64,000 nucleotides of DNA from Paenibacillus sp. MZ04-78.2 (GTDB taxonomy: Bacteria > Bacillota > Bacilli > Paenibacillales > NBRC-103111): the NCBI RefSeq assembly GCF_024213375.1, contig NZ_JANAVJ010000003.1, positions 62,001 to 126,000 of the forward strand, written 5' to 3'. Of the stretch, positions 28,552 through 38,019 are shown in pieces. The notes under the pieces were generated by a model. The model searched no databases. It was not told the origin of the DNA and worked only from the letters and a program-made list of their open reading frames with translations. A program made the position numbers and the translations under genes. Position 1 is the first letter of the stretch; each line of letters opens with the position of its first letter.

Positions 28552-30525
28552 TTATTCTTCAAATTCCGTGAAGTCCACGTTCTCGATGATCCAGCGCTTC
28601 CGCGGATCGACTTTATCCCCCATCAGCGTAGATACGCGCCGCTCGGCTTTGGCCGCATCCTCAATCTGCACCTGCAGCAGCGTGCGCGTCGCCGGGTCCA
28701 TCGTCGTTTCCCAGAGCTGGTCGGGGTTCATTTCACCGAGTCCCTTGTACCGCTGCAGCTCGATGTTTTTCCCGAGCTCCTTGATCAGCGCCTGCAGTTG
28801 CTCGTCGGTCCAAGCATAACGGACCGTACTGTTTTTGCCAGCTTTTTTCGTCACCTTAAACAGCGGTGGCTGGGCGATATACACCTTGCCCACGTCGATG
28901 AGCGGCTTCATGTACCGATAGAAGAACGTCAGAAGCAGCACCTGAATATGCGCGCCGTCGGTGTCGGCGTCGGTCATAATGATAATTTTCGCGTAATTGC
29001 TTTCCGACTCGTCGAATTCCGGGCCGATTCCTGCGCCGATGGCGGCAATGATCGCCTTGTATTCGTCGTTTTTCATAATATCGAGCAGCTTGGCCTTTTC
29101 CGGGTTCATCGGCTTGCCCTTGAGCGGCAAAATCGCCTGATGCTTCGAATCGCGCCCTTGCTTCGCCGACCCGCCGGCGGAATCGCCTTCGACGATGAAC
29201 AGCTCGTTGCGGGTGTAGTCCTTCGATTGGGCCGGGGTCAGCTTGCCGCCGAGGTTCGAGCTTTCGCTCTTGCCCTTCTTGCCGCTGCGCACCTCTTCCC
29301 GCACCTTTCTCGCCGCCTCGCGCGCTTTGGCCGACTGGATCGCCTTTTTCATGATCAGCTGCGCGACCTGCGGATTTTCTTCGAGGAATACCGCCATTTT
29401 ATCGGAGACGACCGAATCGACCGCGCTTCGCGCCGAAGCGCTTCCGAGCTGGTCCTTCGTCTGGCCGACGAATTCGACCTCGCCCATCTTGATGTTGATG
29501 ACCGCCATCAGGCCTTCGCGCAGGTCCTGCCCGTCCAGGTTTTTCTCCTTTTCCTTGAGCATCCCGTTCTTGCGCGCATAGTCGTTCATCACACGGGTAT
29601 ACGCGGTTTTGAAGCCCGTTTCGTGCGTTCCCCCGCCGCGTGTCGGAATCGAGTTGACGAAAGACACGAGCGTCTCCGTGTAGCCGTCGTTATACTGCAT
29701 CGCTACTTCGACTTCGATTTCGTCTTTCTCCGCCACAAAATGAATGACGTCATGCAGCACCGATTTTTCCTCGTTCAAGAACTGCACGAACTGGCTGGCG
29801 CCGCCTTCGTATTGGAACTCCTCCTGCTTATCCGCGCGCTGGTCGGTCAGCGTGACCTTCAGCCCCGAGTTCAAAAAGGCGATTTCCTGCAATCGCTCGC
29901 AGAGCGTATCGAAATTGATTGTCGTCCCGCCCTGAAAGACGCGCTTATCGGGCTTGAACGTCACCTTCGTTCCGGTTTTGCGCGTCGTCCCGATCACTTC
30001 AAGACCGGTGACCGACTCGCCAACGTGCTCCTTGCCTTGTTTATCCACCCAATATTCAAACCGCTGGCGGTGTGTTTTGCCTTCGCGGTAAATTTCCACT
30101 TCAAGCCATTCGGACAGCGCATTCGTCACGGAAGCGCCTACGCCGTGCAATCCGCCGGACTTTTTATATCCCCCGCCGCCGAACTTGCCGCCGGCATGAA
30201 GCATCGTAAACACCACCTGCGGCGTGGGAATCCCCGTTTTGTGCATGCCGGTCGGAATGCCGCGGCCGTTGTCGCACACCGTCACGGACTGATCCTTATG
30301 GATCGTCACGTCGATTTGCGTACAATGCTTGGCCAGATGCTCATCTACGGCATTATCGACGATTTCCCAGATCAGATGGTGAAGCCCGGACGTGCTGGTA
30401 CTGCCGATATACATCCCCGGCCGCTTGCGTACCGCTACCAATCCTTCGAGCACCTGGATATCGTCTGCACCGTAGTCCGCCGGCGCTGCTGTCGTTTTTC
30501 CAATCAAATCGAGTTGATCCGCCAT
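28552..30525 (-). CDS. parE: DNA topoisomerase IV subunit B
   Basis: A 657-residue ATPase subunit. GHKL motifs are [11 protein letters not shown], the DNGRGIP box and the [16 protein letters not shown] lid. The TOPRIM domain has [20 protein letters not shown] and the DADTDGAHI metal site. Length and pairing with ParC favour ParE over GyrB. ATG 30525 has GGGAGGC upstream; the longer open frame runs back through the neighbouring permease region and is not real. The promoter is at 30560-30587. Confidence 0.96.
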   Translation of the reverse strand: MADQLDLIGKTTAAPADYGADDIQVLEGLVAVRKRPGMYIGSTSTSGLHHLIWEIVDNAVDEHLAKHCTQIDVTIHKDQSVTVCDNGRGIPTGMHKTGIPTPQVVFTMLHAGGKFGGGGYKKSGGLHGVGASVTNALSEWLEVEIYREGKTHRQRFEYWVDKQGKEHVGESVTGLEVIGTTRKTGTKVTFKPDKRVFQGGTTINFDTLCERLQEIAFLNSGLKVTLTDQRADKQEEFQYEGGASQFVQFLNEEKSVLHDVIHFVAEKDEIEVEVAMQYNDGYTETLVSFVNSIPTRGGGTHETGFKTAYTRVMNDYARKNGMLKEKEKNLDGQDLREGLMAVINIKMGEVEFVGQTKDQLGSASARSAVDSVVSDKMAVFLEENPQVAQLIMKKAIQSAKAREAARKVREEVRSGKKGKSESSNLGGKLTPAQSKDYTRNELFIVEGDSAGGSAKQGRDSKHQAILPLKGKPMNPEKAKLLDIMKNDEYKAIIAAIGAGIGPEFDESESNYAKIIIMTDADTDGAHIQVLLLTFFYRYMKPLIDVGKVYIAQPPLFKVTKKAGKNSTVRYAWTDEQLQALIKELGKNIELQRYKGLGEMNPDQLWETTMDPATRTLLQVQIEDAAKAERRVSTLMGDKVDPRKRWIIENVDFTEFEE

Positions 30526-30559
30526 CGCAGCCTCCCTAAAACACCTATGTCTCCGCAAC

Positions 30560-30587
30560 ATTATATCATTTGATCGGATTAGTTCAA
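30560..30587 (-). promoter_or_regulatory. Sigma-A promoter of parE-parC
   Basis: On the minus strand: TTGAAC, a 16-base spacer, then TATAAT. The -35 overlaps the last codons of the upstream ABC permease gene, so parE-parC can be expressed independently of it. Confidence 0.8.
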
Positions 30588-31571
30588 TACATCTTTTTTC
30601 GTGAATACCGCAAACGAGACGATCACTGATGCGATTCCCCATACGGTCAACACCGCCAAGGAGAACGGCAAATCCATGCCTTTGATGGGCGGAAGCGTCC
30701 CGCTGAGATACGTCGTCAAGTTCAAGTTGACCATAAACAAATATTTGGCCGCCTCCCAGGAAGAGACCATATTCGTCAAGATCGTACCCGAGATGAGCAG
30801 CGCCAGCATGATGCCCATTCCCGCCGCCGTGCTGCGCACGAGCACCGAGATCATCAGCGTCATCACCGCGACGACGAGCGCCGCATACCAGACCAGCCCG
30901 AACTCCATGATCAGGTACAGCCACTGGTCGATAGGGCGGACGAACGAGAAGTCAACCTCGGTCCCCTTCACCTGAAACCCGAAGAAAACCGGCATGTCCC
31001 AGCCCCCGTAGCCGAACACGACGCCGGAAATAAGATAGCATAACATGGCTGTCGCAATCACGATAAACGAGGTGAACAAAATCAGACTTAGCAGCTTGCT
31101 CAGGAGGATTTTCCAGCGCTGGACCGGACGCGTCAGCAGCAGCTTGATCGTCCCCGTCGTATGCTCCCCGGATACCAGATCGGCAGCAACGACCATAACC
31201 ATGAGAGGAATAAACAGATTAACGGCATTCTTCACAAACTCTCTTGTAAAGGTTACCCCGTTCGGTTCAGTCGGATTCACATCTTTATCCAGATAGTACT
31301 GAGCCAGCTTCACTTCGACGCGGCGCCACTGCTTCCATTCCTCGGGCACGCGTCCGCTGCCGAGACTGCGGGTATAGTCTACAATCTTCTGCCGCTGCTC
31401 GACCCGCCAGTCGGTCGTTCCGAACTGCTTTCGGTTGCTTTCCGCCACCTTCATTTGCGCATAGGTGAACATCGGGATGATTGCGGCCAAAATAAGCAGC
31501 ACGACGAGCAGCCGCTTTTTTTTGATCATTTTGATGCATTCGTTCTTGACCAGCGGATACAAACTAACCAA
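30579..31571 (-). CDS. ABC-2 type transporter permease
   Basis: About 330 residues with six predicted membrane segments and a large extracytoplasmic loop after the first (about residues 40-115), as in BcrB/NatB-like ABC-2 permeases. The loop before TM2 contains VSGEHTTGTIKLLLTRPVQRW, a family hallmark. TTG 31571 is favoured because GGAGGG stands 8 bases before it; a GTG at 31580 is too close. It overlaps the upstream ATPase gene, so both are translated together. The exported substrate is unknown. Confidence 0.86.
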   Translation of the reverse strand: MVSLYPLVKNECIKMIKKKRLLVVLLILAAIIPMFTYAQMKVAESNRKQFGTTDWRVEQRQKIVDYTRSLGSGRVPEEWKQWRRVEVKLAQYYLDKDVNPTEPNGVTFTREFVKNAVNLFIPLMVMVVAADLVSGEHTTGTIKLLLTRPVQRWKILLSKLLSLILFTSFIVIATAMLCYLISGVVFGYGGWDMPVFFGFQVKGTEVDFSFVRPIDQWLYLIMEFGLVWYAALVVAVMTLMISVLVRSTAAGMGIMLALLISGTILTNMVSSWEAAKYLFMVNLNLTTYLSGTLPPIKGMDLPFSLAVLTVWGIASVIVSFAVFTKKDVLN

Positions 31572-32544
31572 TGCGCTCACCCTCCGTCAGCTTCAGGAAT
31601 AAATCTTCCAGCGTCGGAAGCTTGATTTCGATGCCGTGGAGCGCTACGCCTGCTTCCATAAGCTGCCTCGACAGCTCCGGAATCGCCTCCGGGTTTTGCA
31701 GGGCAACCAGCCGCGGCGCCCCTGTCTCCGTCCCGACCTCATCCGCGAACGAGACCGACTGTACCTCGGGATGTAATTGAAGAACCTTTAGCGCTGTCTC
31801 GGCCGGAAGTACGCTCCAAACGACCGTGCTGACGGATTCGTCCACAAGCGACGATACCTCGCCGACCGTAATCACCTCACCATGGCTTATGATCGCGACA
31901 CGGTCGCACATTTGCTGAATTTCGCTGAGCAGATGGCTGGAAATGAACAAGCTGAGCCCGGTCTCGGCCAATTGGCGGATAAATTCCCGAAGCTCCTTGA
32001 TTCCCTGCGGATCAAGGCCGTTGGTCGGCTCGTCCAAAATGAGCAGCTTCGGGTCGTTCAACAGCGCTTGGGCAATGCCCAGACGCTGCCTCATCCCCAG
32101 CGAGTATGTCTTTACTTTGTCGTGGATACGCGCATCCATGCCGACGATGTCCACCACTTCACGGATGCGCTTCTCGCCCACGCCCGGCAGCATCCGGGCG
32201 AAATGCTCCAGGTTTTCCCAGCCGCTGAGGTACGAATACAGCTCCGGATTTTCCACAATACAGCCGACATACTGCAGCGCCTTGTTATGCTTCTTATGCA
32301 CGTCGTAGCCGCAGATGCGGATCGAGCCTTCCGTCGGCTTGATCAAGTCCACCAGCATGCGGATCGTCGTCGTTTTTCCCGAACCGTTCGGCCCGAGAAA
32401 GCCGAAAATCTCCCCGGCGCGCACGTCGAACGAAATGCCTTTGATGATCAGCCGTTTGCCGATCGTCTTTTTTACGTTATTCACCGCCAGAACAATGTCT
32501 GCGTCTCTTCCTTTCCGATGATGTTCCCCGGCCTGATGAGCCAT
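31564..32544 (-). CDS. ABC transporter ATP-binding protein (ABC-2 exporter)
   Basis: A 326-residue ATPase with Walker A FLGPNGSGKTTTIRML, the signature YSLGMRQRLGIAQAL, Walker B LLILDEPTNGLD and the switch His in LFISSHLL. A C-terminal extension of about 90 residues is typical of the BcrA/CcmA-like group. It partners with the downstream permease. The SGNH hydrolase stop is 18 bases upstream, so three genes may form one transcript. Confidence 0.93.
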   Translation of the reverse strand: MAHQAGEHHRKGRDADIVLAVNNVKKTIGKRLIIKGISFDVRAGEIFGFLGPNGSGKTTTIRMLVDLIKPTEGSIRICGYDVHKKHNKALQYVGCIVENPELYSYLSGWENLEHFARMLPGVGEKRIREVVDIVGMDARIHDKVKTYSLGMRQRLGIAQALLNDPKLLILDEPTNGLDPQGIKELREFIRQLAETGLSLFISSHLLSEIQQMCDRVAIISHGEVITVGEVSSLVDESVSTVVWSVLPAETALKVLQLHPEVQSVSFADEVGTETGAPRLVALQNPEAIPELSRQLMEAGVALHGIEIKLPTLEDLFLKLTEGERIG

Positions 32545-32562
32545 GCTCTTCCGCCCTCCCCG

Positions 32563-33525
32563 CTATTTCAAAATATCGACGATCCGATCCGCAATCCGGT
32601 CGTAGCCGTCCTTGTTCGGATGAAAGTGGTCCGTATATAAATACTTGCTCAAATTCAACTCGAACAAATCGTACGTCGGCACCAGCGTGATGTTCGGGTA
32701 GCGGTTCGCCAAATCGAACGCCGCCGCGTTCCACTGCCGGATCACCGGAGCCCCTTCGCGCTGAGGGTCCAGATCGAGGAACGGATGGTACAAGCCGACG
32801 TAAAAAATGCGCGCCTGCGGACTCGCCTTGCTGACCCGGTCAAAAATTTGCTCAAGGCGCTTCACTGCGTCCGGCATACGATCGGCTGCCGCTTTCGGGC
32901 TAAAGCCCGCTCCGGCCTCCTGTTCCGGCGAGCCCGGGGTGCTTTTCGGCGTCTCTGCGGCCTGACCGCTTGGAGACGTCCGCTCCTTTGCAGAGTCCGC
33001 GCCTGACGTACCTTTTGTGCCATCGGAGCCGGACGAGCCGTTCGTAGCGTCACCCAAACTAAAGATGCCTGCGCCGCTCTGGAACAAATCGTTGCCCCCG
33101 ATCGTCAGCAGCACCAGATCCGCCTCGGCGAGCGACTTGGCGATGTCGGATTTCTTATCCCAATCCTTGAGCATATCCGCCGTCCGATAGCCCGGAATCG
33201 CAAAATTGTTGTAGACAAACACCGGCTTGTCCAACTGCTTCTCCAGCTTGTCCCTTACGCCGCCGACATATCCTTTGCCCGACAAATCGCCGGTGCCTGC
33301 GCTTAGCGAATCTCCCAGCGCTACGATGCGGATCTGCTCCTTCGCTTCCCAGTTGTCCGTCTTCGGTTTCGCAGCGGGCTGCTGCGGAGCCTCTATTGCG
33401 TCGCGCGCAACGGGCTTCGGAAAAATAATCTGATTGATGCCGTAGGCGAATCCGACAGCGCACAACACCGTCGATAACAGCGCGGCAAAGCCGACAGTCC
33501 GCCACAACCATCGCGTGGATTTCAT
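32563..33525 (-). CDS. Membrane-anchored SGNH (GDSL-type) esterase
   Basis: A 320-residue protein with one N-terminal membrane segment (about 8-30) and an extracytoplasmic SGNH hydrolase domain. The catalytic Ser is in VALGDSLSAG, the oxyanion Gly/Asn in LLTIGGNDLF, and the Asp-His dyad in LYTDHFHPNKDGY. Between blocks II and III lies a low-complexity insert of about 70 residues rich in Gly/Ser/Thr/Pro (from GDATNGSSGS to SPEQEAGA), unusual for the fold core. It is likely an acyl or acetyl esterase acting at the cell surface. The ABC-2 exporter genes follow directly downstream. Confidence 0.85.
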   Translation of the reverse strand: MKSTRWLWRTVGFAALLSTVLCAVGFAYGINQIIFPKPVARDAIEAPQQPAAKPKTDNWEAKEQIRIVALGDSLSAGTGDLSGKGYVGGVRDKLEKQLDKPVFVYNNFAIPGYRTADMLKDWDKKSDIAKSLAEADLVLLTIGGNDLFQSGAGIFSLGDATNGSSGSDGTKGTSGADSAKERTSPSGQAAETPKSTPGSPEQEAGAGFSPKAAADRMPDAVKRLEQIFDRVSKASPQARIFYVGLYHPFLDLDPQREGAPVIRQWNAAAFDLANRYPNITLVPTYDLFELNLSKYLYTDHFHPNKDGYDRIADRIVDILK

Positions 33526-33695
33526 GCGTTCTCCCCCAGTTTCGGCAGCTTTACTGCAAGACTGATCACTTCAGTAACTATACATTTTAGAGTAGCGGTT
33601 TGCCGCGAGATTTGCAAACTTTGGGGAGGAGAGAGGATGGAAAGAGGGTTAACCAGAGGCAAGCGACATGCGAAGAAAAGCGTCAAACTGCGAGT

Positions 33696-35120
33696 TCAGA
33701 CGCTCAAATATTGAAGCGGATTTTGCTGTTGGCCGTTCTTGTTGATCTCGAAATGCAGATGGACCCCGGTCGAATTTCCCGTGCTGCCCATCACGCCGAT
33801 TTTATCGCCTTTATTGACGCCGTCCCCTTCTCGAACACCGACTTTGCTAAGATGTCCATACAGCGTCTCGTAACCGTTTTGGTGATCGATGACGATACAG
33901 TTGCCGTAGCCCGATTTCCAACCGGCAAACGAAACTTTGCCGTGATCGGCCGCCATAATCGCCTTTTGCTCCGAAACGAAATCGGTACCGTTATGATTTT
34001 TCCCCCAGCGCCGTCCGAATTCACTCGTTACTTTGGGCTGCAGTACCGGCAGGGCGAACTTACCCGTACCTACGCCGGGAATCACCTTAGTCCCTTGCTT
34101 CACAACCGTCCGCACCGGCATTTCGAGTATCGTTTCGTCGACCACCGACTCGCTTGCGGGCTCGCCATTCACACGGACGGACTCGTAGGTCACCTGCTTC
34201 CAGCCGGGCTTGCCGTTAGCCACGATCTGAATGACGCCCGCCTGCAGCTCGCTGTCTTTTTCGTAGACGATGCCGCTGGCTATCCGGATCTCCTCGGTAT
34301 GCGTCTCGATCGTTTTGACCGACAAGAGCGGCTGATTGACCGAAAACTTAAGCGTTTGTCCGACCCGGATCAAATCCTTCTTAATCTCCGGATTGTTGGC
34401 CCGGATCACATCGGCAGCGACTTGAAACCGCTGCGCGATCAAGGAGATGCATTCCCCTTTCTGCACCGTATACGTGAGAGGCTGAGCGGCGCCGCTTAAA
34501 ATCCGGTTCAACACCGCTTCGGCCGGTTCGACTTTGCCCGGGGCGACGTCCGTCTCGAGCAGTTGCACGTCCTGAGTAAACTCGGCGGTCACTTTCACCC
34601 TCTGCCGGGTTCCGGCGCCTGCTTCCGACAAGATTGCAACCTCCTTCTCCTTGGACGCGTACAAGAAAGGCTCCTTCACCTGATTCAGAAGGGCTGCGGC
34701 AGTAAAGACGTCCTTCACAATGCCGGCCGGCGTGCCGTCGATCCGAATCTCCGTGGCAAAAAAGGCAAAAACAAGCTTATCGTTCAGCGCGGTGATCACC
34801 GCATCATTGTCGTATGCGCCTTGGAACGTTTTATTTCCATCGAATCGAACGAACCGAAGCTGCTCCAGATTGGACGTGACGCGCACATGGTCGTATTGCC
34901 GCCCTGCTTCTTCGTATCGGGCCGCCTTCCATTGCTTGACGATTTCCGGGTCACTGACCGTCCCTACATGCTGATCATCCAGAAACACGTCAAACCGATA
35001 GACCGGCTGCGACTTTGCGAACCAGCGACCCGAGATCAAGACGGCGACGATGACCGCAAAGGCCGTTCCCCACTGCACCAGCTTCAGCAGCAAGCCGCGT
35101 GTGACGATGCGCTTTTTCAA
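33696..35120 (-). CDS. Envelope peptidase: membrane anchor-LysM-G5-M23
   Basis: About 474 residues. A membrane segment (about 15-32) is followed by an unassigned extracytoplasmic region, a LysM domain (about 216-260: YTVQKGECISLIAQRF), a G5 domain (about 266-345) and an M23 metallopeptidase (about 365-470). Zinc ligands are present in NHNGTDF and HLHFEI, so the enzyme should be an active peptidoglycan endopeptidase, unlike degenerate M23 scaffolds. TTG 35120 is chosen because GGGAGGGAAGG lies just upstream. It is probably a single-gene unit; its 3' neighbour is 170 bases away. Confidence 0.88.
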   Translation of the reverse strand: MKKRIVTRGLLLKLVQWGTAFAVIVAVLISGRWFAKSQPVYRFDVFLDDQHVGTVSDPEIVKQWKAARYEEAGRQYDHVRVTSNLEQLRFVRFDGNKTFQGAYDNDAVITALNDKLVFAFFATEIRIDGTPAGIVKDVFTAAALLNQVKEPFLYASKEKEVAILSEAGAGTRQRVKVTAEFTQDVQLLETDVAPGKVEPAEAVLNRILSGAAQPLTYTVQKGECISLIAQRFQVAADVIRANNPEIKKDLIRVGQTLKFSVNQPLLSVKTIETHTEEIRIASGIVYEKDSELQAGVIQIVANGKPGWKQVTYESVRVNGEPASESVVDETILEMPVRTVVKQGTKVIPGVGTGKFALPVLQPKVTSEFGRRWGKNHNGTDFVSEQKAIMAADHGKVSFAGWKSGYGNCIVIDHQNGYETLYGHLSKVGVREGDGVNKGDKIGVMGSTGNSTGVHLHFEINKNGQQQNPLQYLSV

Positions 35121-35212
35121 CGTCCTTCCCTCCCTTGACGGATCGATTGGTTGTTCGTACCGGCGAACAAGTTCACTTCCCCATGTATATGTCAGAGGTG
35201 CGGCTAGTAGAC

Positions 35213-35262
35213 AAAAAAGCAAAAACCCCCGACGTTTCTGCTTGCGCAAAAACGACGAGGGC
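35213..35262 (-). terminator. Terminator of the sugar-isomerase gene
   Basis: On the minus strand CCCTCGTCGTTT pairs with AAACGTCGGGGG (one mismatch, one wobble), followed by TTTTTGCTTTTTT. Confidence 0.85.
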
Positions 35263-35284
35263 GGGCATAGCATGAACGATCCGC

Positions 35285-36052
35285 TTACTTGGCCGCCAGT
35301 TGATCGGCCATGCGATGAAGGTTGGTTAAACTGATTTGCAGACTATCCAGCGGGTTGCCGGGACAAACGTCCTGCTCCACAGCGTACCATTCGACGCCGC
35401 TCACTTCACCCCATTGCAGAATCGGGATGAAATCGATGACGCCCGTACCCACTTCGGCAAACGTCTGATGCTCGTCATTCGACATGTCCTTCAGGTGAAT
35501 AATCGGCATGCGGCCGGCATATGGACGGATAAAAGGCACCGGATCGAGGCCGCCTTTTTTCACCCAGTACACGTCGATTTCGGCCAGTACGGCGTTGTCC
35601 TTGGACGGCTCCAGCAAGTATTCGAGCGCGGATACCCCGTTCACGGCCGTCTCGAACTCGAACGCATGGTTGTGGTAGCTGAGCCGGAAGCCGAGCGGAG
35701 CGAGCTTCCCCGCCACCTCGTTCAACTTGGCGCGTACCGCCCGGTACCCTTCTTCGCCGCGCAGATCGGCAGCGATGAACGGGCAGATCAGGTCGCGCGT
35801 TCCGAACAGCTTGGCCTGCTCGACGATCGTTTCAAGTTCGTCTTGCAGCGCTTCGTAGCTAACGTGCATCCCTGCGACGCCAAGCCCTGTCTCCTTGAGG
35901 ACGGCTGCGATTTCTTCGGCAGTGTAGCCCCGCAAACCGGAAATTTGCACGCCTCCCCAGCCCATACGCTTCAGCTCCCGCAGCACGCCCGGAAAATCTT
36001 TCTCCAGCTCGTCACGCAGAGTATACAATTGTGCCGCAAACTTGTTCTTCAC
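35285..36052 (-). CDS. Sugar phosphate isomerase/epimerase-like TIM-barrel protein
   Basis: A 255-residue protein of the AP-endonuclease-2/xylose-isomerase-like barrel family (IolE/YcjR type). Metal-ligand-type segments are LSYHNHAFEFE, AEIDVYWVKKGG, and IIHLKDMS. The terminal EVGTGVIDFIPIL block fits sugar isomerases of inositol or related catabolism. The start is GTG 36052, 11 bases after AAAGGAG. Regulation looks carbon-linked: a LacI/CcpA-type palindrome follows the -10 of its promoter. The substrate cannot be told from sequence. Confidence 0.85.
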   Translation of the reverse strand: MKNKFAAQLYTLRDELEKDFPGVLRELKRMGWGGVQISGLRGYTAEEIAAVLKETGLGVAGMHVSYEALQDELETIVEQAKLFGTRDLICPFIAADLRGEEGYRAVRAKLNEVAGKLAPLGFRLSYHNHAFEFETAVNGVSALEYLLEPSKDNAVLAEIDVYWVKKGGLDPVPFIRPYAGRMPIIHLKDMSNDEHQTFAEVGTGVIDFIPILQWGEVSGVEWYAVEQDVCPGNPLDSLQISLTNLHRMADQLAAK

Positions 36053-36127
36053 AACGATGTCAGCTCCTTTGATTTAAGGAGAGCGCATAAAGCAGACCGA
36101 TGCCTAACAAATGCGCTTCCGGTGGGT

Positions 36128-36145
36128 ATTGTTCACGTTAACAAT
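36128..36145. promoter_or_regulatory. LacI/CcpA-type operator before the isomerase gene
   Basis: ATTGTTCACGTTAACAAT is an 18-base palindrome with one mismatched pair and a central CG, the LacI/GalR-family pattern, and differs from the cre consensus at one position. It abuts the -10 at 36144-36149, so binding would block transcription. Confidence 0.6.
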
Positions 36146-36172
36146 CATACCACACCGGCCAATATCTGTTAA
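36144..36172 (-). promoter_or_regulatory. Sigma-A promoter of the isomerase gene
   Basis: On the minus strand: TTAACA, 17 bases, then TATGAT preceded by TGG. The -35 overlaps the stop codon of the upstream ABC exporter gene. Confidence 0.8.
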
Positions 36173-38019
36173 CCCGTTTCTTTTAAAAAGCGGTACTGCG
36201 CTTGAATCAGTCCGTGATAAATACCTTGGTGGCGCATCAGTTCGTCATGATTGCCCTGCTCCATAATTCGTCCGTGATCCAATACGAGAATATGATCGGC
36301 ATGACGAATCGTCGACAACCGATGGGCGATGATGAAGGATGTGCGTCCCGCCATCAGCGTCTTGAGCGCTTCTTGAATTTTCACCTCCGTCTCCGTATCG
36401 ATGCTGGCCGTCGCCTCATCCAGAATAAGGATGCGCGGGTCTGCCAGAAGCGCCCGGGCGAACGAAAGCAGCTGGCGCTGTCCCATCGACAGCACGTTCC
36501 CTCTCTCCTGCACCTCGGTATCGTAGCCGTTCGGCAAATTCACGATAAACTCATGAGCGCGGACAGCCTTGGCTGCCGCTTCCACTTCCTCGTCGGTCGC
36601 ATCCAGCCGCCCGAACCGGATGTTGTCACGAATCGTCCCGGAGAAAATGAACGTATCCTGAAGCACGATCCCGACCTGCGAACGCAAGCTTTGAATCGTT
36701 ACATCGCGGATATCGTGGCCGTCGATGACAATGCTGCCGCCCGTTACATCATAAAAGCGGCATAGCAGGTTGATGATCGTGCTTTTGCCTGAACCGGTAT
36801 GACCGACAAGCGCGATCGATTGACCCGCCTTCACATTCAGATCGATCCGCTGCAGCGCGTGCCGTCCGGGCTCGTATTCGAACTCCACCTGCCTGAAGTC
36901 GATATCTCCGCGAATCGTCGGCAGCGGTCGGGCTGACGGCTTCTCTGCCACATTTGGCTGCTCGTCGATAAATTCGAAAATCCGCTCCGACGAAGCCATC
37001 GCAATGAGCATCTGCGAATACATTTGGCCGAGCCGGTTGATCGGCTCCCAGAAGCTGCCAATGTAAGAGGCGAAAGCTACGAACAAGCCGACGGTCATTT
37101 CCCCGCTTTGAATCAAATAACCGCCAAGCAGAAACAAAATAAAGTAGCCGACTGCCGCGGTGACCTCAATGATCGGGTTAAACGACTGGTTCAAGGTCGA
37201 TGCGCGGTTCCACGACTTATGGTTATCCTGATTCATTTGCTCGAAATAGGCGATGTTCTGCTTTTCCTGCGTGAACGCCTGCGTCACCTTGACGCCTTGG
37301 ATGCATTCGTTCAGATGAGCGTTAATGCGCGACGTCTTCGTCTGGACGACCTGCCAGGCGCGGCGAATTTTTACGCGCAGCCGCGTCGAAATCAGAAACA
37401 TGATCGGAACCGTGATAATAATCGCTGCTCCCAGCTTGACATTGTAAAATAACAGGATAATGATGATACCGATCAGTTGCACACAGTCGATCATCAGATT
37501 GACGGCGCCGTTTGTCAGCAAGTCTTGAAGCGAGTTTACATAGTTCGTCACGCGAACGAGAATCGAGCCGGCCGGACGTTTGTCAAAAAACCGGAACGAC
37601 AGCCGCTGAATATGGCTGAACAAATCGTGGCGCAAATCGTAGATGATCCGCTGGCCAATCTCGTTCGTATACCGAATCCGGTAGTTGTTCGCGAGCCATT
37701 GAATGATATACAGCACGAACATAGCGCCTACGCAGAGTGCGAGCAGTTTGCCGTCCTTCTGCTTCAGCGCGTTGTCGATCGCAAAGGCGATCAGAAGCGG
37801 ATTCAGCAGCTTCGTCAGAGCGCCGACGGCCATCATGATCAGAATGACGGGCGCCATCTGCTTCGCATACGGCTTCATATATTTACCGACGCGCTTGACT
37901 TGAACCCAATCAAACCCTTTGTCTAGCTCTTCGTCGTCTTGATAGACGAACCGGGATTTCAACAGTTCCTCGCCTTCGGGCTTCGAACCGCCGGATGAAT
38001 GGTTCCGTTGTCCGCTCAA
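36169..38019 (-). CDS. Heterodimeric ABC exporter, subunit with canonical Walker B
   Basis: A 616-residue half-transporter (YheH/BmrD-like). Six membrane helices (about 55-340) precede a nucleotide-binding domain with Walker A VGHTGSGKSTI and Walker B ILILDEATASID carrying the catalytic Glu. The signature is VLSMGQRQLL, that is LSMGQ in place of LSGGQ. It overlaps the partner gene by 4 bases, so the two are coupled. Combined with the Asp in the partner's Walker B, one composite ATP site is expected to be degenerate, as in BmrCD or TM287/288. Probable multidrug or lipid exporter. Confidence 0.9.
   Translation of the reverse strand: MSGQRNHSSGGSKPEGEELLKSRFVYQDDEELDKGFDWVQVKRVGKYMKPYAKQMAPVILIMMAVGALTKLLNPLLIAFAIDNALKQKDGKLLALCVGAMFVLYIIQWLANNYRIRYTNEIGQRIIYDLRHDLFSHIQRLSFRFFDKRPAGSILVRVTNYVNSLQDLLTNGAVNLMIDCVQLIGIIIILLFYNVKLGAAIIITVPIMFLISTRLRVKIRRAWQVVQTKTSRINAHLNECIQGVKVTQAFTQEKQNIAYFEQMNQDNHKSWNRASTLNQSFNPIIEVTAAVGYFILFLLGGYLIQSGEMTVGLFVAFASYIGSFWEPINRLGQMYSQMLIAMASSERIFEFIDEQPNVAEKPSARPLPTIRGDIDFRQVEFEYEPGRHALQRIDLNVKAGQSIALVGHTGSGKSTIINLLCRFYDVTGGSIVIDGHDIRDVTIQSLRSQVGIVLQDTFIFSGTIRDNIRFGRLDATDEEVEAAAKAVRAHEFIVNLPNGYDTEVQERGNVLSMGQRQLLSFARALLADPRILILDEATASIDTETEVKIQEALKTLMAGRTSFIIAHRLSTIRHADHILVLDHGRIMEQGNHDELMRHQGIYHGLIQAQYRFLKETG

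Noticed and set aside
28798-30573. Long open frame on the plus strand opposite parE
   Set aside because: Same reasoning: antisense of a certain gene, with no ribosome site or domain.
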